Shown: piece by piece, positions 45,270-55,608 of the stretch
Layout: every line of letters starts with the position of its first letter
Numbering within the stretch: position 1 is the stretch's first letter
Assembly (NCBI GenBank): GCA_932521035.1
Contig: OW051492.1
Location: 2,418,001 to 2,482,000 of the forward strand
Source: Oscheius dolichura
Taxonomy: Eukaryota > Nematoda > Chromadorea > Rhabditida > Rhabditidae
Length of the DNA: 64,000 nucleotides
Direction: 5' to 3'
Notes under the pieces: generated by a model
Databases searched by the model: none
What the model saw: the letters and a program-made list of their open reading frames with translations, nothing else
Told to the model about the DNA's origin: nothing
Made by a program: the position numbers and the translations under genes

Positions 45270-45497
45270 TCCCCTATTAAACAAATAAATCTTTCCCTCC
45301 CTTTAAAGCATTCCTATTCAAGAGGATTCATTTCAAAAATTGGTGAAAATGTGGTGTTTTGTGTTTTTTAATCCTTATCTAAAGCTACGCAACCGCAGCA
45401 GAAGCGTTGTCGCAATAATTTTTGTGTGGTTTGTACCGTGAAATTTATTTGTAACGGAATTTCAAGTCGACGATAAGAATTGTTATTATAGTAGGGT

Positions 45498-45560
45498 GAC
45501 TAGATATGCCCAGTTTTATTGGTGAGGGGCGCCTTGGCCGCCCGGCGGCCGGCCGACGCC
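45498..45560 (+). repeat. GC-rich dispersed repeat copy at the duplication boundary
   Basis: GACTAGATATGCCCAG, then TTTTATTGGTGAGGGGCGCC, then TTGGCCGCCCGGCGGCCGGC. It marks the start of the second tandem unit, as its twin at 43368-43430 marks the first. Confidence 0.75.
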
Positions 45561-45812
45561 CCCGATTCGTGTTGGCGAAGGCTCCGCGCTGGGGTCTACT
45601 CCGTTCCATTGGTTTGGTCGAGATCCCCGGCTTTGACCAATCCCAGATCATTTTAACCACCGGCTGACCAAACCCGGCTGGCTATGAAGGGCCGTGTCTT
45701 ATCGAATTGCAGCATGGAGAGTCCCTTATCAAGTCCTTTACCTGCCTCTTCCCTTGTTCAAATCGACTTTTCCCATTTCTCAACCTTTCCATAAACTATT
45801 TCAGCTACTCTA

Positions 45813-47381
45813 ATGGCAACTAATCCTTCTGAAGCGAATATCCACCCGCTGATTATGGACCTAATCGGAAGAATTGGCAGGCTGGAGGCGGAAAATAGAG
45901 AATTGAAGGGGAAAATGGAGCTGAACTCGGGTAGAAACGGTATGTTGGTGGGTGATAATGAGTCTTTCAAAAATATGAAATAGATGCGTTAGGGATAGAA
46001 AATGAGGAGATGAAACGACTTCGACGGGAAACAGAAGATGGCTTGAGTTGTATACGAAATGACTTTTCAGGGAGATTGAAAGAAGTATCCGACAAGCAAC
46101 AAGGGGGTGAGAAATCATTGAAACCTTTTAGAACTCGAGAGAAATTTCAGTTTCCGATGCTATTACGGCTTTACAAGAGGGCATCGCAGAGATTTCTCAC
46201 AAAAGTCAGCCAGATCTAATACTTTTCAGTGTTACTAATGTTTAGTTGGAAGGCTGGAAGAGAAACAAAGTGAAGATCGTCTTACAATCCAGGCGAGACC
46301 CGTTCCTTTAGAAGAAAAAAGACAATTGATCCCAGTACAAGTGGATAAGGGAACGGTGAGGGATATTTTGGAATAGAATAATTAACATTCTTTTAGATTC
46401 TAGTTATTGGAGGAGAAAAAGCCAGAGGAAGTGATGATATGGTCATTTTGAAACAAGACAAATGGATCAAATTGCCGTTGGAATTACCGGAAAGACTTTA
46501 TACCGGAGGTGTAGTATATCTGGATGGAGAGATCTATGTATTCGGTGGTTGGCAGATGAAGAAAGAATTATACAAATTGGATAACAAAACATTGAAATGG
46601 ATACGATTGGCAGAGATGAATGAGGAACGATTGGGTATTACAAATAGTAGTGTGGAATGGAATGGATCCATCTGGGTGTTTGGAGGAGACAATTTGAAAA
46701 GTGTGGAAAAATATGATCCGAAGAAGAACAAATGGATTAAAATGCCGTAAGTTGAACACTTTCCCAAATTTTTCACTTCTGTTCGGTTTCCAACGGCCGC
46801 TTCGTTTTTCAAATGAGATGATACAACATCTGATACAAGGCTCAATCAGGGCTAATCAATATTTTAGGGACATGAAATATTCTCGAGGTTGGGGAGCTGC
46901 AGCAGTTCATAATGGCAAATTCATTGTCTGTGGTGGAAGCGATGAGCATTCGAATCGTTTGAAAAGTGTGGAATGTTTCGACCCGGAGAGTGGTGTCTGG
47001 ACGGAGATGAATGATATGCCAACACCTCTTTCTGATCATTCTCTCGTTTCTTATGGAAATAATCTCATTTTAATGGGCGGTGATGATGGAAAGACAGCAG
47101 TCAATACTGTACTGGAAGTGAGTAGTCTAGAAGAAATAGGAACATGGAAACAACTGCCACCTATGAAACAACCTCGAACTCTCTTTTCTGCAGCAGTCCT
47201 TGACAATGACATTTTTGTAATTGGAGGATGGAATGACACAGACAAACATCTCGATAAAACTGAAATATTTAATGGAAAAAGCTGGAGAGAGGGTCCCCAG
47301 CTTCCCAATCGGTGCAACTGTATGTCTTCAATTGTTATTCCCTGCCATTTGGCCGATATCCTTTCTAATTCCACAGAGTAA
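45813..47381 (+). CDS. Kelch-repeat protein with N-terminal coiled coil, tandem copy 2 (425 aa)
   Basis: Exons 1-4 lie exactly 2,130 bases after those of copy 1 and are essentially identical. Exon 5 is 46397-46746 and exon 6 is 46868-47381; all phases hold. Blades: VYLDGEIYVFGGW, SIWVFGGDNLKSVEKYD, KFIVCGGSDEHSN, LILMGGDDGKT, DIFVIGGWNDTDK. Differences from copy 1 concentrate in loops between blade strands (for example RLGITNSS for RSSISNSS, GWGAAAV for ESAAAAV), the surface expected to contact ligands. It reads as functional. Confidence 0.87.
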
Positions 47382-47585
47382 TCCCCTATTAAACAAATAA
47401 ATATTTCCCTCCCTTTAAAGTGTTCCTATTCAAGAGGATTCATTTCAAAAATTGTTGAAAATGTGGTGCTGTAATTGTGATACAATAGGAGGGGAACTAG
47501 GCTCACAAGACCACAGTGGCCAGCGTCCTCTTTGATTGTGGATCAGTTTATATTCGAAAGTTATATAAGAAAGTCAGCTTTATTC

Positions 47586-49111
47586 CTAATGAGAGACTGG
47601 GGAAGGAGTAGCTGTTCCCGTCCTCGTGAATCCAAAAGTACTCCTCGAAACGGGATAGATCTGGATGACCGAGACGCTGGAGAGTATCAACTTGTGCATG
47701 AGCCAGAGGGTGGATAGGGGATTGAGACTGTAGAGCCACAAGTGGGCTGGCTTCATTACCTAGATGCTGGTTACTGTAGCCTTGGGTCTAACTTACATCG
47801 GTGATAACGTAGAGATCTTCCATGACCTCTTCTGGGAAGACTTCCTCCCCGGTGAGGATAATAACATAGAAATAGACCCGATTTATGACCAGGGATAAGA
47901 TAAGGAAGACATTGACTATAGTGCCGACGACCTGGAGCAAACTCCTTTTGAGAGAGGAGGATTGTCTTACCCGAAAGATGAGGCAAGCACTAACCTTCCT
48001 GTAGACTTGTAAAATGGAACCGGAATACTTTTTCGAAGGGAGGAGGAGGACAGCTAACATACAGACGATAGTCATCAGGGTGTTGAGAAGAAGCGGCGCG
48101 ATGAGGATGGCCGTGTCGGCGACGACGGCGAAGGCCACGGAACCGACTGTGCGGTCCCACTCAGGGGCATCGTCCAGGTCGTAGAGGGAACAGAGAGTGG
48201 AGCAGGTGTTCTTGAAGAGGACGAGGAAGGAGACGATGGAGGCGGCCAGGCAGAGACCAACTGTCAGGTGGAACTTTCTGGAAAGGGGGGATATTTGATG
48301 GACAGATATCAAAAGGGGGGTATTCGGAATTTGGGAACAGGAGCCACTCCATACTCTCTCCCTGGTATCCTGCCCCGATTCGTCCAACTTTCCATCAATT
48401 TCAGTGGATTTTCCCATGGATGACGAGGAACCTACTCCTGGTTCGCAGAAGGACTCTTGCTCCCATAAAGTGCAACTATCCCGTGACTCTTTGGCTTGTG
48501 AAGTTTGCAAGAATATTCCTAGCCCGATGACCTCAATTGTATTACAGCGTTACGTGAGCTAGAGCTTGGACAAAAAATTCATGGAGGCACGAGGCTTCTC
48601 GAAACGAAATTCGTATTCAAAATGGGAGAGAAGTTGCCCCGCAAGTTTCAAACCCTATGGTGACTGCTCCCTGGTATAAAATCGGCTCAAAGATTGGGAC
48701 AGGTGGTTCCATTCTTGAAGTGGCCTATTGCTTTTCTGGGGATTAGCATAGGAGCCGTTACTCACTGAAAGAAGGCGAACTTCCAAATCAGCGCCGTAAC
48801 CACAGTAATCCAACTGGACAGCAGGAAGAAGCTGTTCACCTGGGCGATAGAGAACATCTTCTGAAAACTCCCTTTTCCTTCCGAGAAAGCGCATTCCCTA
48901 CTAGGAGAGTACTGTCAAACCAGTTGAAGTCGAAGCTCTCGACCCAGCAACTAACAAAGTCTATTATACATTGAAGGGTGAGACACCAGTAGAGGGGTTT
49001 CTTCAACTTGCGCTGGCCGATCATATGATGGAGGAGGAGGATGAAAACGGTGAAATTGATAGAGATGCCAATGTAGCAGGCAAGGAGACATATCAAGTTA
49101 TAGCTCACCAT
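47586..49111 (-). CDS. Seven-transmembrane receptor, serpentine chemoreceptor-like
   Basis: The proposed ATG is 49109-49111 (MVSYNLICLLACYIG); an upstream exon is possible. TM1-TM2: LICLLACYIGISINFTVFILLL and LYWCLTLQCIIDFVSCW. TM3: FSIAQVNSFFLLSSWITVVTALIW. TM4: LTVGLCLAASIVSFLVLF, then an extracellular loop with two Cys (NTCSTLCSLYD). TM5: DTAILIAPLLLNTLMTIVCMLAVLL. TM6: LLQVVGTIVNVFLILSLVI. TM7: HLWLYSLNPLSTLWLMHK. The exon after ITDV ends at TAG 47586-47588. The layout fits a nematode GPCR; I cannot name the subfamily. A short read-through segment (VSACLIFRVRQSSSLK) in loop 3 could hide an intron. Confidence 0.72.
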
Positions 49112-49641
49112 CTGGTGTGGAAACACATGAAGGTCCGTTTCCCACGGAGGGGAGGGAGCTTGCTGGGAGAGGGGAGGGCCAGGACGAGGCAGGGAGAGGG
49201 AACTCTATGTTCCTTGGGGTTGCCGTGGGACTGAAGCTCGGACAATAGCTAAACATCAGGCACGGAGGATGCCAATGTATCGATGCGACGGCTCCTGGAG
49301 GGAAAGACGGTATCGTCTCGGAAAGACTGTTCCCTGGAAGGAAAGACGGTATCTATTCAACGTCATTCGAAGGCGGAGGCTGACAAGACCAATGTGGCCT
49401 CTCCGGTAGAAGGAAACTCATCAAAAAGTTGTTTATTATCTTTATTATCACGACAAGAGAAAGTCTGCAAATCTTTTAGGGATACAAGACTAATTCGAAT
49501 GATTTCCAGCGTCAATAAATCTTACAAGGCTTGTCTACTCTGTGTGGGAAGGGTGAAAAATGACTACGGCCAGAATTTTTCAAATATTCTAAAGATCTAG
49601 GCCAAAAAATAAACCTGTTCAATTCAAATTACAAGGAGATC
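49112..49641. other. Intergenic, no gene seen
   Basis: GGAAAGACGGTATC occurs twice near 49300-49350. Only short ORFs are present. Confidence 0.4.
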
Positions 49642-52522
49642 TTAATCAAAGGCCCTCACAGCGAAGTCGCCTATTCCTGGAGCAACCCGGTCATTTTTAC
49701 TGGCACTGGAAAAGAGAGACTGCAGGCTGATCTTCTCCCGATTGTAGGACTCCTCCATCGTGACGAGGATATCCTTCTCCCGCCATCTCTTGTCACTATA
49801 GATCCGTGTCTCCACTCTAGTTCCACGGGCATCTCCAAAGCAGCGATGCCCCTTCACTACGTAGGCTCCTGATACTTTTTGCCCTTCAGGGACTAGCTGA
49901 AATGATAAATTCGTAGTAAAATACCGGCTGGAGGTTACGATAAGAACGTCTCCTGGTTTAAATGGCCGGTCTAGGTGGATTTGGAAGGTAATAATATTCA
50001 GCGTCGAGCGGTAGTCGTCAATCTCTCGGATTATCTTCTCCCAGGCGACAACTCGTCTAATGAATAGAGTTGTCCAGCTCTGAAAAGGGGGAATATCGTA
50101 GTCCCAATATTTTTTGATCTTTCTATAAGTTCTAGGGTCCAAAATACGGTAGATGTTCCTCTTCTAATAAACTCATCTCTGTTCCGCAATTTTCAATGGT
50201 CATCCGGAAGGGGACACTCTCCAGGATGGAAAGGGGCTTACTCTCCAAGCTGCTAGTCTCCTTCCTCTTGCGCAGGGTGTAGTTCTCTTCTGTTGGGAAG
50301 GGCTGAAAATGGGAGGAAATTATATATTATGGGCAGAGAAAGAGAGCATTATCTCCTTCTTTGGGTGACTAATACCGTACTCCGTTTGATTCGCCAGAGA
50401 CCATGGGTAATGGAAGACAGCGCTTCAATTACGGGTTGGCTGTGATCTCTTCAGGGATATTTTGACCAGATCCAGATTCAGATTGTGGTTCTTTTAATGA
50501 ATCCTACATTGGAGTTAAGCAGAAACCCGGAATATTCAAATTAGGCAAGCAGTTTTAGTCCCAATTCGGGTCAGAGCCATGGGGGCCAGGACGCCCTCTT
50601 GCCGAAAGAGGGCAGATTGAGTTTTAATGGAAATCGATCATTTTTGAGTAGTGGCTACGGTTTTTCAGACCTTCGACCCCCTGATAATAGCGGAATTCAA
50701 CCAGAGGTCGGCTCCATCCCCAATCCGGTTAATTGTTCTGCCTTGGACTTTCGCGGCCTTTTCGGTCAGGGCATGGGAAGAACATTATAAAAGGTCATTT
50801 CTTTCGCACGACTATGACCTTTCAATGTACACGCTTTTCTGAAACATCCAAAAGATCGTTTTGGGGTTCTAAAATTATTTGTAAAGGATTAAAATGGCCG
50901 AGAATCTGCCCGGCCTTCCGCGTCGGCTGACATCTGTACTTGGTTTCTTCCCTAGTCTCCCGTTTTCTACCGTAACCCCCCTATGTCATAAAGCACCCTT
51001 TAAAATAACTCCCACTGACATTATAATCCCTCAGATCGTAGTGGAGTTCAATGTAGAGGATGACCCAATTCAGGAGGAAGAGTATGCCGCACGGCAGGAA
51101 GACGTAGCCATACATCTCGGGTTCCTTCTGTTTCCAACCGATGTAACACACAATAAACAGGACGAAATTGTCCTAAACATTATTCTATTAATATAAAATT
51201 ACCAGAAAACCATGAAAAAGGCGAGAAGACACCAACTGAGCAGGCGACATCCCGGCATCCCGAAACGATTCTTGATTGTCTGCAAAATTGTCCGCTTATT
51301 TTTTGTTTCTTTTAGAAATTTTCATCAACACGCGATATTTTTCTAAGATTTTCATGTTCCCAGCTATAAAACAAACTACCGTAATCCGTTGTTTTCATTC
51401 CCGGCTGGCGTCACACCCCGGGAATTGCCATTTTTAAAGGGTAAGTGAATTTTAAAGGTGAGGAAAATTTTAAAGGTCCTTCTTCTTTTCTCGTGGAAAT
51501 GGAGGACTACTGTATTTACTATAACAGAGCTTTTTATATAAAAAAGAGTGGCCTGGCTAATGAAAAGCTCATCCCATCTGGGGAGTCTCTAATTTCCATA
51601 ATAAATCAAGGGGCATCTCCCCTTGGATGGAGAGGACGGATAGAATGAAGCTAATGACGCTTCTCCTCTACTTTTTGGGTGTCTCTTTTCTTTTTATGAT
51701 TACTGTAATCCAAATGGGAGGTTATGCTAATCCTGAGCATAGTATTCCCCAAGGAGACCTTTAATTTTATCCTTCTGTGTCAAATTGGCTAACTAATTTG
51801 GAAGAACAGTCAAAATCCTCGGCCTCTCAGGGAATAGGGACTTCTAGACCAGAAAATCGGCTATACCTCACCTCAGGGAAACTCGTTCCAGGGGGTTACT
51901 ATGAGTAACTGTAATGGCCCTTTTAGTCGTTTAACCACTCGTGGGGAATACTTGTGGAGATTACGGTAGGTTGTCTCAATAACTAGAGGAGGAAAGAGAC
52001 TAAGGACTGACGTCTCGGTTACAGTAACTGGAAAAAAGGCGGCAGACAGTGTCGTTCCGGCCCCTGCCCCTATTTTTTAGGTTTCCCCCTAATTGTTGGA
52101 GCGCTTTCCCGTATTTTGGAAGTTGAGATCTTGCTGTTTACGTGCCTCTCTCTCTGACTCACCTTATTCCGATCACATCGAGTGTAGAACAAAGCCCACG
52201 GGCTACTGAGACTGGCCAGGTCGGGATAGAGCATCGAGCTGCAGGGATAACATGTTTTGCAGATACGGCAAGTAGTCCAATACACTCCAAAGGCGATGAC
52301 GACTTTCTGGAACGGGAATAGCTGCTCATAATTTTCCCAGATTCTTACCATAACGGCGTGGAAAGCAATGTAGGCATAGACCAAGCGACGGAGCCAGGCA
52401 TGCCCCTTGAAACGGGTCGGGTTGACCGTCTCCTCTCCATCCTCTGCTGTACTCAGAAAGGAGATGGAATCCGTCTCTCCTCCGGTGAAGGAAACAGCAT
52501 CTGGAGCAGCGGCAGCGGTCAT
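49642..52522 (-). CDS. Multi-span membrane protein, paralogue of 39672-41179
   Basis: Read 5' to 3' on the minus strand: MTAAAAPDAVSFTGGE (ATG at 52522), AWLRRLVYAYIAFHAVM, KVVIAFGVYWTTCRICKTC, a long intron (about 52100-51290), CRLLSWCLLAFFM joined to DNFVLFIVCYIGWKQKE, YGYVFLPCGILFLLNWVILYIEL, then the soluble part PFPTEENYTLRKRKETSS, LSILESVPFRMTIENCGTE, TFQIHLDRPFKPGDVLI, LVPEGQKVSGAYVV, ending GIGDFAVRAFD. The order of membrane and beta-rich parts and the ESVPFR..IENCGT block match the 39672 gene (ESGPFRIVIQNCGTT). The intron around 51290-52100 is unusually long and unannotated inside. The family is unrecognised. Confidence 0.68.
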
Positions 52523-52885
52523 CTGGGAGAACGGCGCCGGCCAGGGGGAATTACTCGTCTGGGGCGGCGGCCCTGCCCACCGGCGGCCGAGATCGATGAC
52601 TAAAATTGAACGGAGGGGAATAAGAACACCTCAGGCAAATTGGAGAAAAGATAACATAAGGAGTATTCCGGAAAATAAGAAAGATAAGGGGAATTTTTAT
52701 TCAAATGAGTGGAAAGGGGGGAGGACGATACAATATCCCTCACTAGACAGTTCCTGGAAACCCAAGCCATTTCGGGGAATCCAGTCCATTTCCCGTTTTA
52801 AACGTTCGATAGACTTCTCCATAATGTCGGCAAAAAGCCGATCTATCCTCCCCTGACTGCCGATAGTAACTGCTCCTCTCTGTCC

Positions 52886-52985
52886 CTCCAACGAAACAGT
52901 TCTCCCCGGTCCTTTTGAATAGATTTCTGTGGGAGAATTGCCGCCTAAAACCATCCTCCCGCAGACTTTCTCCATCCACTCAAAA
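52886..52985 (+). promoter_or_regulatory. Secreted-peptide promoter cassette, copy 2
   Basis: CTCCAACGAAACAGTTCTCC, then TTGAATAGATTTCTGTGGGAG, then CCTAAAACCATCCTCCCGCAG, then the ATG at 52986. Block order and spacing match copies at 23386-23485 and, inverted, 55265-55365. Confidence 0.7.
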
Positions 52986-53180
52986 ATGTTCAAGCAGCTC
53001 TTCTTCCTCTTCGCCCTCCTCTCTGCCTCCCTGGCCATATACAACGATAAGCCGGCCGCCGCTACAGGAGCTCCTGTCGCCATGGCTGGGCCAGCTGCCC
53101 CAGCCACTGGTGCTCCCGCCGGTGGTCGCAAGAAGAGGTTCGTCCCAGAAATGGAAGACGATCCCCATGAACGACGATAA
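52986..53180 (+). CDS. Small secreted TGAP-motif peptide precursor (64 aa)
   Basis: It is a single exon starting MFKQLFFLFALLSASLA, a clear signal peptide, with AATAAA near 53237. The mature part has AAATGAPVAMAGPAAP followed by ATGAPAGG, then RKKR, a furin-type dibasic site, then an acidic/basic tail EMEDDPHERR. ATGAP units are shared with the larger gene at 54584-55264, whose signal peptide is also similar (LFFLFSLFAASLA). Processing at RKKR would release an Ala/Pro/Gly-rich peptide. The family is unrecognised. Confidence 0.68.
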   Translation: MFKQLFFLFALLSASLAIYNDKPAAATGAPVAMAGPAAPATGAPAGGRKKRFVPEMEDDPHERR

Positions 53181-53373
53181 AGACGCTGTGAAGAAGATCT
53201 CCTCTTTGTCTTCCCCTGTGGTGTTTCAATGAGAACAAATAAAAATTGAGCGAGACGGCCGTTTCTAAAGGAGGAGGCTACGAAAGGTTTTTGGCTACTG
53301 TATCGGCTTCCTGACATTTTCACCAGAGCCCCATCTCAAACAGTTTCCAAGTTATTTTTATTCATTCTGATGA

Positions 53374-53637
53374 TCAGTTCCCAGTGTAGCAACAGTTGTC
53401 CCTGAGGTAGTCTACAGTACACCAATTGAGGCCATCCACAGTTGAGCAACACTGCGGATGTGGATTACACTTCCGGCTGGAAGATAAATAAATAAGAGGT
53501 AGGAGGACTACTCACTGGTCGACGCCACTGTTCCCGCAGGCCTGTGCAATACGGGAGGAGAGCTCCTGGTCACAGAAGGAGGCCGAGACGATGCTGGCGA
53601 GGATGAAGAGGAGGAAGAAGAGGACGAGCTTGAACAT
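53374..53637 (-). CDS. 8-Cys secreted peptide (74 aa, two exons)
   Basis: Exons are 53516-53637 and 53374-53476, joined in phase 2. The signal peptide is MFKLVLFFLLFILASIVSA. The mature part has C-x11-C-x9-C-x5-CC-x8-C-x8-CC, ending CTVDYLRDNCCYTGN. This pattern with adjacent Cys pairs suggests a disulfide-rich knot. It is not a standard ShKT pattern, although the spacing before the last Cys pair is loosely similar. A TATA box (TATAAAAG, minus strand) lies near 53670. The gene at 23486 has identical spacing for the last seven cysteines. Function unknown; host defence or signalling are only guesses. Confidence 0.75.
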
Positions 53638-53756
53638 TTCGGAGAGAGTGGAGGTTACTCACTAGAGGATTCTTTTATACTTCTCACCTTCTAATACTCA
53701 CGTCTTTATCTATTTACCCAGTCTGGCCGATGACTCATTGAAGGCAATCAAATAAA

Positions 53757-54018
53757 TAGAGACTGGTGGAGATCTAGAGAGACACTACCGGGGAGAACAA
53801 TTGGAGGATGAGGAGCGACCCTTGGGGAGACGGTGTAGGCAAGGCTGAGGGAGGACATGACGGCTTGCTGAAAGGGGCAGGTCATTTAATAAGGAGGAGG
53901 ATGAGGCAATCTTTATATCAGATATTCTGTTCAAATCCAGTGGTGGCCGATGAAGATGCTTCAGGGTGAAGGATTTCTCCAGGAGCTCGAAGCCAACGAG
54001 AAGTTCATCGACATGCAT
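53757..54018 (-). pseudogene. LGHG/DVYFVG-family fragment with a lost splice donor
   Basis: The start (MHVDELLVGFELLEKSFTLK, HLHRPPLDLNRI) matches the first exon of 55609-56312 (ESFSLKHLQRSPLDLNRI). In that gene the exon ends CCCAG|GTCATCC; here the same place reads GCCTCATCC and no GT exists. The next exon-like segment (QAVMSSLSLAYTVSP) soon runs into a stop, and the C-terminal LGHG part is absent. Confidence 0.6.
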
Positions 54019-54583
54019 AAAAGAAGGCATCATAGAGGGGGAAGGGGGGCTAAGGGAGACGGCTATATTGACTTTATTGGACTAGTTGCGACACAGCCGA
54101 GATAATCAGCAACGTACCAAGACCCACGCCCAATGGATACCCCCATGGTCTACCTTTGAAGGGGAGAAGAACTGCATGTGAATAGAATGAATAGAAGAAA
54201 TATGTCTGTCTCGATCAATTTTATTCAATTACCCAAATATCATAATGAAAATGAAGAGAGGCGACACCGTTTGCCATGGAGTTAACGTCTCTTTGTCAGT
54301 CTAGGGACCTGAAATATTCTGATCATTGTATTTTCAGAGGGACGAGGTCAGCAGCGGCGACGATTCCCCCTCCCCAGGCTACAGTATCCCTATCCTCCCT
54401 TGCAAGAACGATCCCTTGCACAATTTATTTCAGAACCAGAGGAAGACAATGAAAGTCTTCTTCACTCCTCATCCTCTACTGGGTCTATAGACAGGTTTAT
54501 AGGGGCGTCCGGATTTTTAAAATTATGGTTAAACCAGGCATGGAAGGGAAAATAGCTCACTATTAGAGATCTATTGAAGTAAC
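54019..54583. other. Intergenic, no gene seen
   Basis: Only short ORFs occur. A CTACAGTA octamer lies near 54379. Confidence 0.4.
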
Positions 54584-55264
54584 TTACCTCTTCTTGGCGG
54601 GAGCTGCGGGGGCACCGGTGGCTGAGGCGACAGCGGGAGCTCCAGTAGCAGCGGGGGCGGCCGGTTCAACAACAGCAGCGACGGCGACGGTTACGGCAGC
54701 CGGATCAGCTGGCTTCTTACTATAAAAGAGGATGATTACTCAATAAAGAGGCCGTTCTGTAGCTCTAACATCAGCGGTAGAAACCAACGTTTGAGCGGGA
54801 GCTACAAGCTCGGGATCTCCAGTAGCGGCGGCGACGACGGCAGATGGTCCACCAGGGGCGATGGTAGAGTAAGCGAACAGGGCAGAGCCGTTCGCATCAA
54901 TTTCTTCTGGAACAGTCTCAGCGGGAGCTCCGGTGGCAGCGGCAGGTTCAACAACGCCGGCGGGATCTCCAATAGGCGCGGCGGACGCTCCAGCAACAAC
55001 GAGGCCAGGGAGGGCAGTTGATCTGAGGAGGGCTGGAGCAACCTCGCCGAGAGCTACTGTAGAGGCAGCGGCGGCGAGAATAGCTGCAGAAATAGCGGGA
55101 TCGGCTGGCCTAACAAGGCCAACAATTCCAGTAGCAGAGGGGACGAGACCGGATAACGGAGATCCGGTAGCGGCGGCCGCGGCCTCTGGTGCTCCAGTGA
55201 AAGCGACCGGCATGGCCAGGGAGGCGGCGAAGAGGGAGAAGAGGAAGAAGAGCGACTTTAACAT
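54584..55264 (-). CDS. Secreted Ala/Pro/Gly-rich protein with TGAP/TGSP/TGDP repeats (203 aa)
   Basis: Exon 1 is 54789-55264 and exon 2 is 54584-54719, in phase 2. The ATG at 55262-55264 gives the signal peptide MLKSLFFLFSLFAASLA. The mature chain is a degenerate repeat: FTGAPEAAAAATGSP, AATGAPAE, AATGDPELV, then AATGAPAV and SATGAPAAP in exon 2. It is almost free of aromatic and charged residues and ends AKKR at a TAA that overlaps a GTAAGT, so a further exon is possible. The composition suggests a disordered matrix, mucin-like or silk-like secretion. It shares the promoter cassette and TGAP motif with 52986-53180. Confidence 0.7.
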
Positions 55265-55365
55265 CTTCACAAGAATAGAGAAACCCTGCAGGAGGATGGT
55301 TTTATAGTTATGAATTCTCCCACGGAATTCTATGGAGATGAAGAGAAGGACTGTTCCATTGGAGG
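55265..55365 (-). promoter_or_regulatory. Secreted-peptide promoter cassette, copy 3
   Basis: On the minus strand CTCCAATGGAACAGTCC leads to ATAGAATTCCGTGGGAGAATTC, then ACTATAAAACCATCCTCCTG, then the ATG. The AAAACCATCCTCC block is shared with the copy at 52886. Confidence 0.7.
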
Positions 55366-55608
55366 CGGGGGCCAGCCGTCTAGACTCTAGACGACTGGAA
55401 AGCGGGGCAAAGAACTATTGTGCAGCCATTCAAAGACAGAAATCGAGGGAGATCTTCATTTTTACATGAAATCGGTACCATACAACGAGTGGAAAATACG
55501 AGGCTCGGGCACCGTAGCGGAGAGGATTCAGCAGATGTTTTCAGGGTATTGCACACATCTTCCGCAGCGAAAAAACTCGATTGTCCAGCTAGTTGCGTAG
55601 AAATCCGT

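Larger units (their letters stand above)
43368..47460. repeat. Tandem duplication with a 2,130-bp unit carrying Kelch genes
   Basis: The two units start at about 43368 and 45498 (both GACTAGATATG) and keep an offset of exactly 2,130 bases through the first half of the gene (for example 43628 and 45758). Similarity ends at about 47460. The N-terminal halves are nearly identical; the Kelch exons differ more. Confidence 0.88.

Noticed and set aside
53374..53476. ShKT domain call for the 8-Cys peptide
   Set aside because: Adjacent Cys pairs and spacing do not fit the standard ShKT pattern closely enough.
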